From Chlorops oryzae (Eukaryota; Arthropoda; Insecta; Diptera; Chloropidae), in the NCBI GenBank assembly GCA_020466095.1, contig CM035806.1, positions 145,695,420-145,759,419 on the forward strand: 64,000 nt of DNA. The letters run 5' to 3'. Below the pieces are notes generated by a model. The model did no database searches and was not told the origin of the DNA. It was given only the letters and a program-made list of their open reading frames with translations. Both the position numbers and the translations under genes were made by a program. Numbering within the stretch: position 1 is the first letter of the stretch; each line of letters starts with the position of its first letter. Of this stretch, positions 1 to 10,490 are shown one piece after another.

Positions 1-709
1 CCGCGATTTCGACCTTCAAACGCTCCAATAACGACATATAATAGTCACTGTTGATGGTTTTTCCCTTCTCAAGATAATCGATAAAAATTATTCCATGCCC
101 ATCCCAAAAAACAGAGGCCATTACTTTGCCAGCGGACTTTTGAGTCTTTCCACGCTTCGGAGACGGTTCACCGATCGCTGTCCACTCAGCTGACTGTCGA
201 TTGGACTCAGGAGTGTAGTGATAGAGCCATGTTTCATCCATTGTTACATATCGACGCAAAAATTCGGGTGTATTGCGAGTTAACAGCTGCAAACACCGCT
301 CAGAATCATCAACACGTTGTTGTTTTTGGTCAAATGTGAGCTCGCGCGGCACCCATTTTGCACAGAGCTTTTTCATATCCAAATATTGATGAATAAAATG
401 ACCAACACGTTCCTTTGATATCTTTAAGGCCTCTGATATCTCGATCAACTTCATTTTACGGTCATTCAAAATCATTTTGTGAATTTTTTTGATGTTTTCG
501 TCGGTAACCACCTCTTTCGGGCGTCCACTGCGTTCACCGTCCTCCGTGCTCATTTCACCACGCTTGAATTTTGCATACCAATCAATTATTGTTGATTTTC
601 CTAGGGCAGAGTCCGGAAACTCATTATCAAGCCAAGTTTTTGCTTCCACTGTATTTTTTCCCTTCCGAAAACAGTATTTTATCAAAACACGAAATTCCTT
701 TTTTTCCAT
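1..709 (-). CDS. mariner transposase, partial (N-terminal 236 residues)
   Basis: DDD-family transposase that cuts and pastes its own element at TA dinucleotides in the nucleus. Read from ATG at 709 to the window edge, the frame is open with no stop or frameshift. Recognisable in order: the N-terminal helix-turn-helix DNA-binding region (starts MEKKEFRVLIKYCF, with WLDNEFPDSALGKSTIIDWY), the linker WVPREL, and the first catalytic Asp in MDETWL at about residue 158. The remaining two Asp of the DD34D triad lie beyond the edge. The usual length is about 350 residues. The sequence looks nearly identical to Himar1-type irritans transposases, which suggests a recent or still active copy. Activity cannot be judged without the missing third. 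Confidence 0.93.
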   Translation of the reverse strand, partial: MEKKEFRVLIKYCFRKGKNTVEAKTWLDNEFPDSALGKSTIIDWYAKFKRGEMSTEDGERSGRPKEVVTDENIKKIHKMILNDRKMKLIEISEALKISKERVGHFIHQYLDMKKLCAKWVPRELTFDQKQQRVDDSERCLQLLTRNTPEFLRRYVTMDETWLYHYTPESNRQSAEWTAIGEPSPKRGKTQKSAGKVMASVFWDGHGIIFIDYLEKGKTINSDYYMSLLERLKVEIA

Positions 710-861
710 TTTTTTCACAATAACAAAAGTTGCTTCACAAAAGACGCTCTATCTCACAAACTAACTGACTTACAGACGTCAAATTTTGACACGAATCATT
801 TGAAGGTTGCCACTATATAAAAATAATATGAATTTAATACTAGCGACGCCATCTTTGTGTC

Positions 862-888
862 AGACCGGGGACTTTTCAGCCAACCTGT
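862..888 (-). repeat. mariner terminal inverted repeat with adjacent TA target site
   Basis: A 27-bp TIR closely matching the Himar1 TIR, with one visible difference near its middle (TTTTCAG where I expect TTATCAG). The next two bases (889-890) are TA, so this end appears precise and unrearranged. Confidence 0.9.
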
Positions 889-1597
889 TATGTATATGTT
901 CGTTTTTGTTTTTATTCATTTTTGTGAATGGTGGTTCAATGGTCCATCCATCCATGCTTTGGCAATGTTCACTGCTCTCAATGAGTAGTAAATAAATGAA
1001 GGCATGAATGAATGAGTAAACGAACAAAACGAGTGAGTGCGGCGAATTTCATTCAATTGAAAGAGTTCAAAGTGGCAATATGATGACAACAAAGGTTTAC
1101 ACTGTAGCGCTAGCTTCGCTAATGAAACGGACGAACATACAAAAATGTTTTCACATACATATATGTATAACTGGTAAGTAGTAAAGAAATAGTAAGCGAC
1201 TGAGTGTCCACAGGGTGATATGTATTTTTCCTAATAGGCATTTCACTATCATCATATGTGCATTTTACTAATACACCCGGGAGGAAAGAGTCCGCTGTTA
1301 TGCGCAATTTATTGATCTTGGAATATGATTAATATTTCAGCGTTGGCTCCATACATTTTGAAAGCACATCGAATTAGTCAAAACAAAACGAGACAAAATC
1401 GTTTTCTGTGCGCTATACGTTTGAACTAAATTAAGGTGTCCAATATACTGTTGTTTTTGTTTAAACCGAAATTGATGGTGTGTGTGTGTGTGTGTATATG
1501 TTTAAAATAGCACGATGTAAATACGTCACTAATTTAGAAAACTAGAGCCCTCATGGCTTGATCATTGATGAATACATTTCCGGTTGGGTGCGTACAT

Positions 1598-1743
1598 TAT
1601 TTTTATACCCGACACACTCTGTGTCGAGGGTATATTGCGTTTGTGTGGTTGTGTGTAACACCCAGAACCAGTCGAGATAGACCATACAAAATATATATAA
1701 AGAAATGATCAGCGTCACCAGGAGATTCGATTTAGACATGTCC

Positions 1744-1781
<38 letters not shown>

Positions 1782-2492
1782 CTGTTTGTATACAGTTATC
1801 TTATCGAAGGAGTTGAGCTATCTTGACAAAATTTGGTATTCGTTCTCATGGGGACATGAGTAAGAACAAGTTCGAGAATGGACCCGATCGGACCATTTTT
1901 AGGGGTACCTCCAGTACTAGGGTCTGTTACGAAAATCACAAAAACTGCTCTAAAACCAGAGTTTTTCAAGATATTTTGATGAAATTTGGTATTTGAACAT
2001 ATTTAAAGGCAAATAATGTGATTTCCAAAAATTTGAAAAGTGGGCGTGGCAGAAGGGCGTTTTTTGAATATTGTCTCTTACACCCGAAATTCAAATGGGA
2101 CTTGAACGAAATTTGGCAGTTATGCTTCCTTTGTAGCCATAAACATCCTCTCCAAAATTTTTTTTTGATAGGTCCATTATTAAGGGTACCTCCAGTACTA
2201 GGGTCTGTCAAAAAATCTCAAAACTGCCCCAAAATCGAATTTTTTTGAGATATTCCACTGAAACTTAGAATTTGAACGTATATTAAGGCCTCCGATTAGA
2301 ATTCAAAAAAAATTGGAAAAGTGGGCGTGGCAAAAGGGCGGTTTTCATAAAAAAAATTCAACAAAAGTCGGTATATGGGGCCCGTAATGGCCTTAAACAC
2401 CTCTTGATATTAAAAATTATTTGAAGATGTGTGTCTGTGTCGGGTATTCTATTGTCAGGCTCGCCTGACTATAACACCCTTACTTGTTTTTG
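1598..2492 (+). mobile_element. mini-me-like dipteran retroelement with internal duplication
   Basis: Begins with TATACCCGACACACTCTG and has the core characteristic of dipteran mini-me elements: GATCAGCGTCACCAGGAGA followed by a (GTCY)n tract (GTCCGTCTGTCTGTCTG, about 1738-1790). It ends near CTTACTTGTTTTT. The body repeats a block of about 175 bp twice (about 1886-2060 and 2170-2343), each with GGTACCTCCAGTACTAGGGT and an AAAAGTGGGCGTGGCA motif. No intact protein is encoded. mini-me elements are known for carrying seed microsatellites, as this one does. Confidence 0.75.
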
Positions 2493-3016
2493 TAGCATTT
2501 GCTTTCAATTATCTGCTCGAATAACTCAATTTTCTGATGTTGCATTAATGCCTTATTGCATTTGAGACATGCCAATTATCAAGAAAATGCAATGCAGAAC
2601 CTAGCAAAAATAGTCCCATGAAAACACAAACGAAAATGACTCTTAACAAGTATCAGATGGAAGGCTTTTCTTTTCAAAGAAAATTTGTATGCAAGCACTT
2701 AAGAGAGAGCAGGAAGGGCCAGCAGCAAGACTCATCCAATTTAATCCAATATTCGCAGCTCGAAATCTAGTGATATGATTTTCGATGTTGCTGCGTGGAC
2801 TAATGAAGTGGATAAATACATGAGCCGAGCCTTTTTATGCTCGAGCAAATATTTTGTCCATGCGAACGGATCGCATATTTTCGTTATGCAGCACTTTTTT
2901 GTAATTTGATGTCGATCACGTTAAAAGGCGCCACAATAATTAAAACAAATAATGGACATACTTCAGCGATCTCCAAACATAGCAACAAACCATTCGAAGA
3001 CATAAACACACTAACA

Positions 3017-3054
3017 CTCACACACACACACACACACACACACGCGCACACACA
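3017..3054. repeat. (CA)n microsatellite
   Basis: A pure CA run with a short GCGC interruption near its right end. The open frames crossing it in both directions are repeat translations and are not genes. Confidence 0.9.
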
Positions 3055-3745
3055 AGTTGCGCATGCTGACATGCATCGTCGAAAGGCAATGCAGCAAAAT
3101 TTTACAGGCAACAAATTCGCTCGAAATTTGTTCGCCATACGCTGCAGGCAAAGTAAGTAGTACTTTCACTTTTAACTCAGACCATTTGTCAAATTGACAA
3201 GAAAAATATATACTTATATACATATATACAGAGAATTGATAAAAGGCAGTAGTTGTGATAATTCCCAACATAATTGATTTCGTCACACTGTGTTCGATTC
3301 TCACCTCTAATTTCACTCCTGCGCATTCTTTGTTCGAAAAATCGATTTCCAATGGACATTTTTCTTCCTTTCGATTACAGTGGGCGTGGCGTAGGGAGAT
3401 TTTTTTCTCTATTCTTGATATGTATATTTGGGAAAACCATTGTAATTCTTTCAGATGGTGCTCGGATTGGCACATTGGCCAGTTTTTTTTATTTATTTTT
3501 TGTGTGCTTTTTTTTTGCTTTTTATTATGGCCAAGTCGAAGCTAAAAATTCTTATCAGTCAGCGTTATTATATACGAAAACGATGATAAGCTTAGAACGC
3601 AAGTAATGCGATCAAAAGAAGAGGAGAGGGACGAAATGAGAATGTATTTTCTTTCGATTACAATATGTCACGTAAGAATTGTACGTGCACGAGAGCCGGT
3701 AAAAAAAAAAAAATAAATAGAAAATAAAAAAAATTAAAAAAAATT

Positions 3746-4443
3746 AAAAACAAGTAAGAAAGCTAAAGTCGGTCAAGCCCGACTTTGAAATACCCAGCGT
3801 CCCGACATTATGAGCGCACTATGTTTTGTTTCTCGCCTTGGTCAACCTATGTTGCGAATTTGATGCTTCTACGCCTTTTACTTCGGAAGTTACGAAAATT
3901 CTCCATTTGTGGGCGTGGCAGTGGGCGGGCTACATAAATTTTTGTTCCTAAACCTTTCATTCGCCTTGGTCAACCTATGTTGCGATTTTGAAGCTTCTAC
4001 GCCTTTTACTTCAGAAGTTACGATAAGCCCTTATTTGTGGGCGTGACTCGAGGAGGACGGCGTCCATTTTTTCCAGGATATGTCCCTTTTCGTAGTTTGC
4101 CAGTACACCAAATATCAATGGAATGTGTTGAGTGGTTCGCAAGTTACAAGCATTTTACTGAAAACACAATAAATTCATTTGTGGGCGTGGCAGTGGCGGA
4201 TGTCTCCCATTTTTACTTAGGATCATACTCGGACCCCGATATACATGTGTGCCAAATTTCGACTTCATTGGTTCAGCCGTTTCGGAGGAGATCCGACCAC
4301 GGACGGACGGACATGTCTAAATCGATTCAGTTTTTGATCCTGATCATTTCTATATATATTTGTCTATATCTCCGGAGCTTAATTCTGGCTGTTACAAGAT
4401 TCGCACAAAACTAATATACCCTGCTTACGCTGGGTATAAAAAT
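3746..4443 (-). mobile_element. mini-me-like element, minus orientation
   Basis: The left end AAAAACAAGTAAG is the complement of the right end of the copy at 1598-2492. The right end reads ATACCCTGCTTACGCTGGGTAT. Inside are GACGGACGGACATGTC and the complement of the GATCAGGATCA core (about 4310-4350). A unit of about 131 bp (GTCAACCTATGTTGCGA ... TTTGTGGGCGTGGC) is directly repeated at about 3840 and 3971. There is no intact protein frame. Confidence 0.72.
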
Positions 4444-7400
4444 AAAGAAATACAACATTTAACAGAACTCAATTCGAGAGAAGTGCATCGTTAAACTTAA
4501 GATTTTGTTTATTCGTGCAAAAGATTTTGCACATTAGCAATTCGGTTAAACATGAAAATAATCAAAATAAAATAATTTAAAAAAATGCACACACTACTCA
4601 ACCGGAAATAGTTGCACAGAAATCATCAAAATCATCAACAACTTCCGATTGTATTTTATACTGGGGTATGGGGAGTTCTGTTCTGTTCTCTCTCTTTCTC
4701 TCTCTCTCTCTCTCTGTTTTGCCTTGTGTTTTTCCCCTTTAACATTATCATCTACAACAGGACTCTTCCGATGGGTTATACTTTAAACGCCATTTAAAAG
4801 ATTGATTATAATTATTGCTATTATGCCATGTGTATAAGTGGTGCCTTCGTTTTTGACACGAAATGTAGAGACGACATACAAAGCAATAAGCAGTCAACGC
4901 ATAAAAAATGCGAACAAAAATATATACATATATATTAATGTTTAGGGATTGCGCGATCGAATGCCGAAAGAGAGCCAAACAAGGTCAACATTCGCAATCT
5001 GATGCATGAAAATAATGACAGTTAATGGAATCATTAAAGATCGAGACGTCTAAGCGGCATATCATCTTCGATGAAGTGTAATGAACGATGTGTAACATTG
5101 TTAAGCTGCATTGATGCGAAAAAGAAAAAAAAAAAAAAAATTACTACAGACTTAAGAGTTATATAAATAATGATATATTACAGCGAGGACTTTAACATCG
5201 ACAAGTTCACCAAGCTTCAATGAACATCTAAAGCTATGAACGAACCATACACGAAGATGTCAGCGATTTATCAGCTCTTTTATTGCTTGAAGAAGAGTCG
5301 GGCGCATTCGAAATTCGAATATAACTCAATCAACAATAGACTAATCAGTCTGACAACAGTCCGGGCATTGCAGCCGAAGAGGCAATACAGACAATTAACA
5401 TATGTACGCCTTCATGGCTGAGTGGTAATGACAATGGACAGACAATTCACACAATTCACCATACGATTCCCTAAGAAAACAGCTATTCTAATATAGATTA
5501 TTGCGCTTATCTGTTCTTGAAGTGCTTTTCAAATAAAAAAAAAAAAAAAAAAAAAAAACGAATGCATTCCGTGCGGACAAAGTTGAGTCTCTTTAAAGGA
5601 GTCTGAGCCTGAGTCATACATACTTTCGTTAGGTAATAACCGAGTCTTGAGTGCAGCAAAAGTGCTTCTTTTAAGCAGAAATTTTATTCCAAGGACCTCG
5701 AAGAGAGCCACTGCCGCCTTGTTATAAGCACAGTCCCTATTGGATTTGGGACTTTTAACACTATGTAATTGCAAGATAGAAAGGGTGCCGAAGGGGTGTT
5801 CGTTGTGGTTGCGCTAATTTCCTGTAAAAATTTCAAACTATTGATTTTCTGTTTTAAAGTTTTCAATAAGAAATTAAATGAAGAAAAAAAAAAGAATAAT
5901 AATAAGAAACGAAAAAAGCCATAGTCACTGCTCAGTACTGAATAATAAATGAATGTACTTGCTCGATAACAATTGTAGGCCAATAGCAGCTGCTTTATGA
6001 ATCACTCTCAATTTATGTTTGCTTGAATTGATAGCTTTAATCTGCTGCTCGTCAGGTTATTGCGACAATTTCTTAAAGTGATTTTTTAGTTTTTGCTGCG
6101 ATTCGAATCCAATAACAAAAAAATGGAAAAGGAAATTAAATTGAAGATCAAAAATACTGAATACAATACGCGAAAGGCAAACAGAAATCGATTGGGCGGT
6201 AACTTTCTTAATGGAATCTATAAATTTTCTTTCCAACGTAAACGATCAAATTTCATTCAAATAATAGCCATCGGATATATTCATATGCTCGATTACAATC
6301 GACTCCAATATAACTTAAAAGCAATATCGATACGATCGCAGAATGTACATAGATATCATCAGTCAGTCATCTACATATTTTCGCAATTTCATTCTTATGC
6401 TAGTGATCCGATTCTGGTTTGGGTAATTCCAGCGAAATTTGCAATTAAACTTGCAGCTTGCGGTGCAGACATAAACCGAAATCGCAATTTGTCATTAGTT
6501 TCACTCAAAATGTACAAAGCTCCACATTTTAAATACCTCTACATAATGCATGATCTTATCGATACAAAAGCATAAGAAAAAAGAAAAATGGACAATCCAC
6601 AACCATAGAATAGTTTTCGATTGGTTTCTGCATGGGCTCAAGACTACTCATTCTAACCACACATTCGAATGCACCTGATCATTATTTCATAAAGCGATTT
6701 CAATGGATCTCGTTAAATTAACGAATTCTAAAAAGATCATCATGAAGAGAGGAGTTTCGAGAGTGCTTTTGTTTTTGCTCAAGTTTTTAAGTGTTGTTGT
6801 TTTTGTTGTGCCTTTTGCGGTAGAAGCTAATACCGACACTCTACACTTGACAGTTCGAAGTTTTTTTTTTTGTTTTTTTTTTTTGTGGTTGTGTAAATGA
6901 CACATAGCTTTTCTGTTGCTGCTGCTGCTGCTTGCATTGTTTTTGGAGCAACTTCATGTGATTTCTTTTGTTATTCATGCCCCCACCTTAAAACAACAAC
7001 AACAACAACAAACAACAAACAAACAAAACAACAAGCGCAAGAGCATGTAAAAATACAAATGCATAAGAAAAAAAAAAAAAAAAAAACAACGATGCTATTA
7101 ATTTTCTTATTGTTTTAAGTTTCCAGCGTACGTGGAACGCTATGAAAAGTTGTTTTTCGCCATTCGAGTTGCTCGAAATTTCTTTTGAATCTCGCAGCGA
7201 ATTGAATTTTCGTTATAATTTCATAAAATACTAAAGCCAAAATACACGTGCGTGAACGTTCGTTTTGCAGGAGTGTGTTTGCTCAGCTGCACACTATGGA
7301 AACCAACAACAATCATAACAGCAATGCACACATTAGGGGGCGCTGTTTCTTTCTCCTTCCTTCTCTCTCAATTACTATTTAAGGTCAAAGATATTCCAAA

Positions 7401-8694
7401 TGTTTTTGTTGTGATTATTATTTTGAAAAAATAAAGGAAATTATATGTATGTATGTGAATCGTCGGAGAGTTGTGGCATTGACAATTGCATTAAGTGTCT
7501 GAAGATAGACATACAGTCACGAGATTAAAAAGTGAAGTGAGATTTTTTTCGATGTGAGTTGAATTTATACTTATTTTCGAGTCATCATCATGCAACCAGA
7601 TGTCTTAGCTGACAATGCTGTTGAAGATAAGTTTAGGAAGTTAACGGTGGATATATGTATACTTGCTGTCTGCTCTCAGATCCTATAGATCTTTGAATTG
7701 AACAGGTGTACTCAAGGGAAGAAAATTCTCTAAATTATCTATTGACAAATAAGCTTAGCTCAATGTCAACAATATCAATGTAATAACGGACGAACTTTCA
7801 ATTGGATCAACTCGTAGCAATATGACTACATTTAGAGATGATTTAAAATACCTATTCGACCAATGATCGAATTCGGTCTTTTATCAAATCGATCAATCCT
7901 GTCGGTAGGAGCTCAATTTTTTGTTTTAAAATACATATTATGTGCTTGTCTGAATGTTGATTAAATGGAAGTTATCTGATTAAATAAAGCAACTGATCTT
8001 TTGATCTGCAACACAATGTTATGTCATTTATATTCATTGCTGAATATCCTATTCTTACAGATCAACGATATTAAAGCTATGAAAAGAAGTAAGATCAATT
8101 TACTGATAATTCAAGGAACGTTTCCAATGAAAGCCCAGTTAGACGAAAGAATCCAATAAAATTACTAATGGTTGGCTCTATATTTCGACTGACGGTCGCG
8201 AAGAAGAGTTTTGACAGCGCTTGTTTTGATAGTAAGAATAATTCCATGGCAGACATAAAGCCGACAAATGGACAAACAAAATCGAATACGTGTCTATAAG
8301 ACAGTCGAGTGATCTGATCTACTTTCTTGGAGACGCATTTTCCTTGACATACATAAATGCGCTTGTACTTTCAATATTTTTATAAAAATTATTCATACAT
8401 AAGTAGGTACATTTAAGTTTAAGTATGTAACCCATTTGTATGGCGCCAGCGTGAATTCTGCGAATTCTTATGAGCAATTCAACAAGCCTAAAAAAGAAGT
8501 TCGACGATCGTTGTGATGATCGGTGAAGCAGGCAGAGAGGGCGAGTGAGAGAGAAAGAGAGAGAGAGAGCAGACGAACGATAATTGAGAAATTGCAAAGT
8601 CTTGCGGATAATATGGAATTTCAATTGATCAATTGTTGCTTGCACTTTTAATTTCTTAATTGCTATAGCTAGAGAAAAACCAAATTCATTTCGG
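4444..8694. other. G-alpha-i intron 1 (part), no gene recognised
   Basis: AT-rich DNA with short homopolymer and dinucleotide runs: a CT run near 4690-4715, A runs near 5536-5558 and 7071-7085, a CAA run near 6990-7035 and a GA run near 8546-8570. The longest open frame (6093-6575, 160 codons) has no recognisable domain and intron-like composition. I see nothing that I would call a gene on either strand. Confidence 0.5.
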
Positions 8695-8700
8695 ACGCAC

Positions 8701-8821
8701 CCAAAAGCAATAATTTCACCTCTGATGCGGCGCGTTCTCCCTCGGCTCGTAGCGCTCTATCGATGTTTTTCGATCGTTCGACCGCTTCCTTATCTCGCGC
8801 TGTACTCACGGCACAACCCAT
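8701..8821 (-). CDS. Galphai: G protein alpha i subunit, first coding exon
   Basis: G-alpha-i is the GTP-binding, receptor-coupled alpha subunit of heterotrimeric G proteins on the inner plasma membrane; in flies it also acts with Pins in asymmetric cell division. The minus strand from ATG at 8821 encodes 40 residues beginning [19 protein letters not shown] and ending EVKLLLLG, then splits a codon (phase 1) at donor G|GTGCGT (8700-8695). Gly2 and Cys3 are the usual lipid-modification sites of the Gi class. The N-terminal helix and beta-1 strand stop exactly before the P-loop AGESGKST, which must start exon 2. The N-terminus fits G-alpha-i and not G-alpha-o, whose start differs (MGCTTSAEER). 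No exon 2 is visible at lower coordinates, so intron 1 exceeds 8.7 kb and the gene runs off the left edge. The exon is only 121 bp, too short for ordinary ORF finding. Confidence 0.95.
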
Positions 8822-9300
8822 TACGACGCGATTCTTCTTACTCCGCTGCTGTTACTGCTGATCTTTAAGTTGCTCCTCTTGCTATTGTTGTTGCTGATTT
8901 CTTCGTCGCCGTCGTCGTCGTTCCTGTTGTTGTTGTTTTAACTTCTATAGGCGACGCATAGGCTTTTGTGCTTCTTCAACACGTATCAAGCCGACACCGC
9001 GTCTTTTATTCGATTTCACTAAGAACTTGTGATAATATTTTTGCTTTTTTTCGCGTTTAACGTTTTTATTTGATTTATTTTCTCTTACGATTGCCTTTTC
9101 AATGAATTTGAAATTTAAAATCTAATTTTTTAGACGCTTGCGTCTGCGCATCGCTTGCTCAAATTCGACTGTGTGCGGTGAGCAATAGTTAGTGTTGCAT
9201 TCAAACGAATAAATACGAGGACATACTCGATATCAACACTTTCGATACCAAGTACCTTGGTGACCGTAACGTGTTTTGATCGTGCATTGAGTAGCTAGCG
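8822..9300 (-). promoter_or_regulatory. Galphai: 5' leader and likely promoter region of G-alpha-i
   Basis: Directly upstream of the G-alpha-i ATG on the minus strand lies non-repetitive, fairly GC-rich sequence with CAA/GAC triplet runs typical of fly 5' leaders (8822-9000). Further upstream near 9140 an AGACG motif resembles a downstream promoter element, about 26-28 bp downstream of an ACAGTC that could be an initiator. The exact start site and possible upstream noncoding exons are guesses. Confidence 0.4.
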
Positions 9301-9667
9301 ATGATAGGTACCCGATCGTGAAGTAATCGAACCGAAAAACCAGTTTTATTTTTTAAAAAAGCCGCTATTTTTCAGCGACTCAAATAGCGGGTTTTAGTAA
9401 AGGCCAAGTTATAGTCTACAACGGGGTTCAGACTTAAACATTTTATAAATTGAAGTAAATTTAATATCAATAGCATCACAAATATTCTTTTGGCTTTACA
9501 AAGTTATTTATTGTAAATTTTTTTTTTTTTTAACTTTCTGATTATGTATTTTGAAAAAAATTGATCCAATAATGGTGACTGGAAAATTTTACAATTATTT
9601 TGATTAGAAATCAAGCAGTCGCTATAAAATTGATAATTAACAATGAGGCCTTTTACACTAGTCGATT
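9301..9667. other. intergenic, nothing specific
   Basis: AT-rich sequence with one small stem (CCGCTATTT pairing with AAATAGCGG, about 9362-9389). No gene or clear element is seen. Confidence 0.4.
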
Positions 9668-9903
9668 GGACCGTTTACTTTGAAAGTGGTGTAACTCGAT
9701 TTTTCTATTTCGAGATATTGAGTGGTGGATGTCCATTACCCAGCAACACCCACCACCCAACAAAACTGTGAATTCTTTGGGAATGGGTAGCTTAACACGA
9801 ATCCAAAAACTAAATTAACCCACGGCCTTCAATTTTCCCTCAAAGCCGCTCAAAACCGGAAAATATAAAAATAGAGTAATACCACTTTCAAAGTAAACGG
9901 TCC
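9668..9903. mobile_element. MITE with 23-bp perfect terminal inverted repeats
   Basis: The ends are GGACCGTTTACTTTGAAAG... (9668-9690) and the exact complement (9881-9903). The element is 236 bp with no coding capacity. I could not identify a target-site duplication or superfamily. Confidence 0.7.
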
Positions 9904-10064
9904 CAAATATTGAAGTCAATTCTCACATTTTGGGCGAGCAAAGTGCAGAAATTTAGAGAAAAATTTAGCGATTTTTGCTTGCACTCACTCGATTGATCAT
10001 TTTGTGCCCTCTTTCGTGCGTGGAAACGCGGATGCAACTCTAAGAGCAAATAAAAATAAGAATA

Positions 10065-10103
10065 GACGGTCAATAATTGTAAACTAGTCAATTATTGACC
10101 GTC
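10065..10103. repeat. perfect hairpin, 15-bp stem
   Basis: GACGGTCAATAATTG at 10065-10079 is the exact complement of 10089-10103, with a 9-nt loop between. It could be the trace of a small foldback element. It is not a bacterial-type terminator. Confidence 0.7.
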
Positions 10104-10395
10104 TCAATAGGAGTAGAGCCAGGGCTGGAACTTGGCCAAGAAGAAAGTGCAGCAGTTTTGAAAAAAAGGCATTAGATTTGAATTTAGGACAGAGAAAAAA
10201 AATTAATGCAAATGAATATTGGACGGCGTTTATTTTAGGCGACGAATCAGCAACTACAACTTGATTTAATGGCGAGGGACGCACGGGGAAGAGAGAAAAG
10301 CGCTCCCATACCACATCCCCGAACGTCTCTTGCCCACAAACCAATTATGCCTATCCATACTTTTTGACCATAGCATACGCAGTTTCGTATGCGGC

Positions 10396-10490
10396 CTACA
10401 ATTCTCATTTGGTCTATAAAACGGGACGCATAAGTCTCGCGGAATTTCTGAAAAATTTTCGCGACATGAACAGGCAAGAGGATGTTTAAG
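10396..10490 (+). repeat. isolated copy of the '96-bp module'
   Basis: A stretch with CTACAATTCTCATTTGGTCT ... GCAAGAGGATGTTTAAG. It is homologous to the module that sits just 5' of the tandem arrays in the hAT-like family (better copies at 10786-10881, 14200-14296, 20190-20287 and 26284-26380). Confidence 0.65.

Larger units (their letters stand above)
1..890 (-). mobile_element. mariner element (irritans subfamily, Himar1-like), 5' part
   Basis: A Tc1/mariner transposon read on the minus strand and cut by the left window edge. Its transposase 5' terminal inverted repeat is at 862-888 and begins (minus strand) ACAGGTTGGCTGA, as in Himar1-type elements. It is followed at 889-890 by TA, the expected target-site dinucleotide. 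The transposase ATG is at 709, leaving an untranslated segment of about 150 bp, normal for mariner. The other TIR and the 3' third of the element lie outside the window. The element sits inside intron 1 of the G-alpha-i gene, in the same orientation as that gene. Confidence 0.93.

Noticed and set aside
489..764. 91-codon plus-strand frame
   Set aside because: Antisense shadow of the mariner transposase.
6093..6575. 160-codon frame inside G-alpha-i intron 1
   Set aside because: No recognisable domain, AT-driven composition and no promoter or splice context; it lies inside an intron and is most likely random.
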